In this document: piece by piece, positions 7,095-9,792 of the stretch
Numbering within the stretch: the stretch's first letter is position 1
How the letters are laid out: the number at the start of each line of letters is the position of its first letter
Assembly: GCA_050330055.1 (NCBI GenBank)
Contig: JBHJOF010000163.1
Coordinates: 1-9,792, forward strand
Direction of reading: 5' to 3'
Source of the DNA: JBHJOF01 sp050330055
GTDB lineage: Bacteria; Pseudomonadota; Alphaproteobacteria; Kiloniellales; JAKSDN01
Length of the DNA: 9,792 bases
Translations under genes and position numbers: made by a program
The notes under the pieces: model-generated
What the model was told of the DNA's origin: nothing
The model's database searches: none
Seen by the model: the letters and a program-made list of their open reading frames with translations, nothing else

Positions 7095-7478
7095 CTAGCC
7101 GCCCTCTTCCAGCTCGGCGAAGACCTCGCGGGCGATGCGGAAGCTGTCGAGCGCCGCCGGTACACCGCAGTAGATCGCCGCCTGCAGCAGCACCTCCTGG
7201 ATCTCCTCCTTGCTGCAGCCGTTGTTGAGCGCGCCGCGCAGGTGGATTCTGACCTCGTGCGGCCGGTTGAGCGCGGTCAGCATGGCCAGGTTGAGCAGGC
7301 TGCGGGTCTGGCGCGGCAGGCCGGGGCGGGCCCAGACGGCGCCCCAGCAGTACTCGGTCACCAGCTCCTGGAACGGCCGGTTGAAGTCGTCGGCGCCGGC
7401 GAGCGCGCGGTCCACGTAGTCCTCGCCCAGCACCGCGCGGCGCACGGCCAGGCCGGCGTCATAGCGCTTCTCGTCCAT
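7095..7478 (-). CDS. Carboxymuconolactone decarboxylase-family protein (PcaC-like)
   Basis: This 127-residue protein resembles 4-carboxymuconolactone decarboxylase, which decarboxylates gamma-carboxymuconolactone to 3-oxoadipate enol-lactone in the protocatechuate branch of the beta-ketoadipate pathway. Family hallmarks run through it: EYCWGAVWARPGL (42-54), RSLLNLAMLTAL (59-70), HEVRIHLRGALNNG (74-87) and EEIQEVLLQAAIYCGVPAA (91-109). It lacks the CxxC of AhpD-type members, and its length matches stand-alone PcaC. The ATG at 7478 has an excellent ribosome site (GGGAGGT, eight bases upstream). An earlier in-frame ATG at 7520 adds 14 poor residues and is rejected. It diverges from the flavin monooxygenase gene, and a broken copy of its 3' end lies 3 kb away. 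Without other pca genes in view, PcaC activity itself is uncertain; many close relatives have other or unknown substrates. Confidence 0.88.
   Translation of the reverse strand: MDEKRYDAGLAVRRAVLGEDYVDRALAGADDFNRPFQELVTEYCWGAVWARPGLPRQTRSLLNLAMLTALNRPHEVRIHLRGALNNGCSKEEIQEVLLQAAIYCGVPAALDSFRIAREVFAELEEGG
7108..7208. repeat. Right copy of the 101-bp direct repeat flanking the dehalogenase cassette
   Basis: It is the partner of 4063-4163, inside the 3' end of the intact CMD gene, codons 91-123 in full. It has three synonymous differences in 101 bases. The bases beyond it toward 7095 encode the tail EEGG and a stop. They do not match the tail beyond the left copy (DQGEA). Confidence 0.92.
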
Positions 7479-8062
7479 CGTGTCACACCTCCCTTCGCTT
7501 GCTCGCCCGGCCCCCTGCATGATTCACACAATTGCGCAGCAGTCTCGCAAGGCCGATACACACACCGCTGTCGTCCCGGGGCTTGTCCCCGGGACCCAAT
7601 GGCGCTACGGCGTGATGACTCCCTCCTACGTTTACGTCCTTTTGAGCGGCGAGGGCATTGGGTCCCGGCAACGAGTGCCGGGACGACTGCGCGGCGCGAA
7701 GCTATGCGCAGCGCTGCAGCCTTGGTGTGGCAAGGCCACGCCTCTCCTGCCCGAGAACCGTGGATGCCGTAGCCGGCTGTTCGGATCATGGTGCCTGGTC
7801 CCACGCGCGGCAAGCAGGAGCCTTCTGCGCCGCCCAGATTCGTGCTATGGGAGGGCGCTCAAGTCGGCAGGCAGTGAGCCTAAACGGTGTGTGCCCGGGC
7901 CCCGTCCTCTGGCGGTGGCCCTGCTGGAAATGGGGCAGCGCAGCATGTTCGGGCTCGGGTCGCGACACCTCCATGCAAGCAGTCAGACGAGCGGAGCGAC
8001 GCCTCGCGTCCGGCGCGCCGCGCAGCCCTTGTTGATCGCCACATCGTCAAGGGAGCAGAGCC
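7479..8062. other. Gene-free divergent spacer between CMD and flavin monooxygenase genes
   Basis: Both flanking genes start at its edges and point away, so their promoters should be here. It also holds the double-hairpin repeat at 7571-7687. The frames that cross it are rich in Arg, Pro, Ser and Cys, differ in all phases and look like noise. In 7690-8040 I see no gene and no clear sigma-70-like promoter. A good ribosome site (GGGAG, 8051-8055) sits seven bases before the monooxygenase ATG. Confidence 0.65.
7571..7687. repeat. REPIN-like element: two inverted hairpins around a 56-base core
   Basis: Hairpin 1 has arms TCCCGGGG (7574-7581) and CCCCGGGA (7587-7594) around CTTGT. Hairpin 2 has arms GTCCCGGCA (7662-7670) and TGCCGGGAC (7676-7684) around ACGAG. 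The hairpins face each other: TCGTCCCGG at the left edge pairs with CCGGGACGA at the right edge (7679-7687), and ACCCAAT (7594-7600) pairs with ATTGGGT (7657-7663). The whole can fold as a long cruciform around the unrelated core 7601-7656. GTCCCGGG-type palindromes are common dispersed repeats in alphaproteobacteria, and paired inverted copies are the arrangement called REPIN. Confidence 0.75.
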
Positions 8063-9229
8063 ATGCGCTTCGGCTATTTCGCCAACCAGAACAACCGCCA
8101 TCTGAAGAAGCCCTTCCGCCAGGTCGTCGAGGAGACGCGCGATCTCGCGCGCTTCATCGACGAGGCCGGCTGGCACTCGATCTGGTTCACAGAGCATCAC
8201 TTGGGCCACGAGGGCTTCGAGGTCTGTCCGAATCCGGTGCTGATGAGCTGCGACATCGCCGCCCATACGACGCGGCTGCGCATCGGCCAGGCCGCCAACA
8301 TCATCACCTTCTGGCACCCCCTGCGCATCGCCGAGGACATCGCCATGCTCGACCACATGTGCGGCGGGCGCACCGAGGTCGCGCTCGGCCGCGGCCTCTA
8401 CGGGCGTGAGGCGCTCAACCTCAACAAGACCGCCGACACCCGCAACCCCTCGCAGAACTACAGGATCTTCGCCGAGACCCTGGAGATCATGCGGCGTGCC
8501 TGGAGCCAGGACTTCTTCGAGTTCGAGGGCGAGTTCTATCGCTTCCCCGAACCCGGCTTCGTCTGGGACCACGCCATGAGCCCGCCGGCCGAAACGCACA
8601 TGGACCCGGAAACCAAGGAGCTGAAGAAGCTGGCGCTGGTGCCGCGCAGCCTGCAGCAGCCGACGCCCCCGCTCTGGCAGGTGGTCGACGGCGAGGGCTC
8701 GATCAGGTTCGCGGCAGAGAACGGTCTGCAGGCCATGATGTGGATCCCGCCGACCGACTCTCTGGTCTGGCGCTTCGAGCTCTACCGCGACGCCAAGGCC
8801 GACGCCGAGGGCCGCGACGTCGAGCTGGGCGAGGGCATCGCCCTGGTGCGCGACTGCTTCGTGACCGAGACCATGGCAGAAGCGGAGCGGCTCGCCGGCG
8901 ACGGCATCCTCGACTATCTGCGCTGGGTCTGCCATTGGCGCGGGCTCGGCAATCACACCTACCCCGGCGAGAGCCTGCCGCAGACGCCGGGCAAGCTCGA
9001 TCTCCTGAGCTACGACTGGCTGCATCCGCGCAACCTGTTGTTCGGCACGCCGGACTACGTGGCCGAGAAGATCGAGGAGATGCGCGACAAGCTGAACATC
9101 CAGACCCTGCTGGTCTGGTCGCACTTCCCCGGCGTCGAACACGAGGCGGCGATGCGCAGCGTGCGGCTCTTCACCGAGGAGGTCATGCCGCGCTTCGCGC
9201 CCGCGGAGGTGGCGAGCGCCGCGCAGTGA
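8063..9229 (+). CDS. Luciferase-like (LLM class) flavin-dependent monooxygenase
   Basis: This 388-residue cytoplasmic enzyme has the bacterial-luciferase-like TIM barrel and would use reduced FMN, supplied by a separate reductase not seen here, and oxygen to oxidise an organic substrate. The N-terminal strand MRFGYFANQ is followed by SIWFTEHHLGHEGF (39-52), RLRIGQAANIITFWHPLRIA (71-90), EDIAMLDHMCGGR (91-103) and the flavin-phosphate-type loop EVALGRGLYGRE (105-116). Late motifs include LFGTPDYVAEKIEEM. The start has GGGAG seven bases upstream. The stop TGA (9227-9229) overlaps a GTG that begins the alpha/beta-hydrolase gene, so the two are translationally coupled. LLM enzymes insert oxygen in ring-opening or Baeyer-Villiger-like reactions, desulfonation and others. 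The neighbouring hydrolase and CMD genes suggest a lactone or ring-cleavage route, but the substrate is unknown. Confidence 0.92.
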   Translation: MRFGYFANQNNRHLKKPFRQVVEETRDLARFIDEAGWHSIWFTEHHLGHEGFEVCPNPVLMSCDIAAHTTRLRIGQAANIITFWHPLRIAEDIAMLDHMCGGRTEVALGRGLYGREALNLNKTADTRNPSQNYRIFAETLEIMRRAWSQDFFEFEGEFYRFPEPGFVWDHAMSPPAETHMDPETKELKKLALVPRSLQQPTPPLWQVVDGEGSIRFAAENGLQAMMWIPPTDSLVWRFELYRDAKADAEGRDVELGEGIALVRDCFVTETMAEAERLAGDGILDYLRWVCHWRGLGNHTYPGESLPQTPGKLDLLSYDWLHPRNLLFGTPDYVAEKIEEMRDKLNIQTLLVWSHFPGVEHEAAMRSVRLFTEEVMPRFAPAEVASAAQ

Positions 9230-9792
9230 CCGAGACGAGCGGGCGGGCCCCGGACGGCACTTTCTGTCGCGTCGAAGGCCCGCCCGGCGCGCCGCCGGTG
9301 CTGCTGCTGCACGGCGTCGGGCTCGATCTCGGCATGTGGGACGCGCTGGCGCCGGCTCTGGCCGCGCGCTGGCGCGTGCTGCGCTACGATCTGCTGGGCC
9401 ATGGCCGCAGTGCCGATCCGCCGGGCGCGCGCTGCCTGGACGACTTTCTCGCCCAGCTCGACAGCCTTCTTGATCACCAGGGCTTCGATCAAGCAGCGCT
9501 GGTCGGCTTCTCGATGGGCGGCATCGTGGCGCGCGCCTACGCGGCGTCGCGACCGCAGCGTGTCAGCCGCCTGGTGGTGATGAATTCGGTCTTCGAGCGC
9601 AGCGCGGCGGAACGGGAAGCGGTTGCGGCGCGCTGCGCGGCGGTGGCGCAGGGCGGGCCGGCGGCCAACCTGGAGGCGGCGCTGGCCCGCTGGTTCACCC
9701 CGGCCTTTGCCGCGGCGCAGCCGGCGGTGGTCGCGCGGGTGCGCGAGGTAGTGGCCGCGAATGGTCTGGGCTATCTCAAGGCCTACCGCGTC
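9226..9792 (+). CDS. Alpha/beta-hydrolase, 3-oxoadipate enol-lactonase (PcaD)-like, 3' end beyond window
   Basis: The first 189 codons are present and the frame is still open at the window edge. Starting at GTG 9226 it reads MTETSGRAPDGTF and then an alpha/beta-hydrolase core: oxyanion region LLLHGVGLDLGMW (26-38), YDLLGHGRS (54-62), the nucleophile elbow GFSMGG with S96 (94-99), and a cap start ARWFTPAF (154-161). The cap piece and the overall pattern are closest to 3-oxoadipate enol-lactonase, which opens an enol-lactone in the beta-ketoadipate pathway. The general-base histidine and late acid would lie past 9792. The GTG overlaps the monooxygenase TGA as GTGA. A GGAGG (9205-9209) is too far away (16 bases), so coupling probably drives translation. 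It could also be a related esterase or carbon-carbon hydrolase. Confidence 0.82.
   Translation, partial: MTETSGRAPDGTFCRVEGPPGAPPVLLLHGVGLDLGMWDALAPALAARWRVLRYDLLGHGRSADPPGARCLDDFLAQLDSLLDHQGFDQAALVGFSMGGIVARAYAASRPQRVSRLVVMNSVFERSAAEREAVAARCAAVAQGGPAANLEAALARWFTPAFAAAQPAVVARVREVVAANGLGYLKAYRV

Noticed and set aside
4063..7208. A transposon or composite insertion sequence bounded by the 101-bp repeats
   Set aside because: The repeats are coding 3' ends of a CMD gene. There are no terminal inverted repeats, transposase or integrase between them, so I describe it as a cassette, not an insertion sequence.
7480..8409. Long plus-strand frame running into the monooxygenase region in another phase
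   Set aside because: It crosses a REPIN-like repeat, has no recognisable domain, and overlaps the well-supported monooxygenase gene out of frame.

Overview
The window is high-GC, gene-dense bacterial DNA with short ATGA/GTGA overlaps between genes. Several of its intergenic palindromes are of kinds common in Alphaproteobacteria. I infer an alphaproteobacterium, perhaps a Rhodospirillales relative, but no taxonomic marker gene is present. I see no rRNA, tRNA, CRISPR array, transposase or integrase.

Layout. (1) 1-75: an inverted pair of palindromic repeats at the window edge. (2) 183-1661, minus: a DASS/SLC13-type sodium:dicarboxylate symporter. (3) 1692-1791: a cluster of a second palindromic repeat type. 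(4) 1838-3710, minus: a three-gene ABC-2 exporter operon (ATPase, permease, small membrane-anchored protein) whose genes overlap by four bases at each junction. (5) 3711-4046: a gene-free spacer holding a G/C-run palindrome. (6) 4047-4163: the 3' end of a carboxymuconolactone-decarboxylase (CMD) gene, with nothing upstream of it. (7) 4163-7061: a self-contained cassette made of a GlxA-type AraC regulator (minus) and, divergently, a class II aldolase/adducin-family protein and a haloacetate (fluoroacetate-type) dehalogenase. (8) 7095-7478, minus: an intact CMD gene. (9) 7479-8062: a gene-free spacer with a REPIN-like double hairpin. (10) 8063-9792, plus: a luciferase-like flavin monooxygenase overlapping an alpha/beta hydrolase of 3-oxoadipate enol-lactonase type, which runs off the window.

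The main discovery is structural. The cassette in (7) lies between two direct copies of the same 101-bp CMD 3' end, 3,045 bp apart. They differ at three positions, all synonymous. Deleting one repeat period would rebuild a full CMD gene with a different C-terminal tail next to the ABC operon. This looks like a cassette inserted at the 3' end of a protein-coding gene, with that end restored by incoming DNA. The AraC stop codon falls exactly at the junction.

Functionally, the dehalogenase keeps every residue I can recall of the fluoroacetate dehalogenase active site (nucleophile, arginines, acid, His/Trp/Tyr halide pocket, general base). The cassette is therefore plausibly a regulated module for a halogenated or related small substrate. 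The role of the aldolase-like partner is unknown. The flanking CMD, flavin monooxygenase and enol-lactonase-like genes look like a second ring- or lactone-degrading module.
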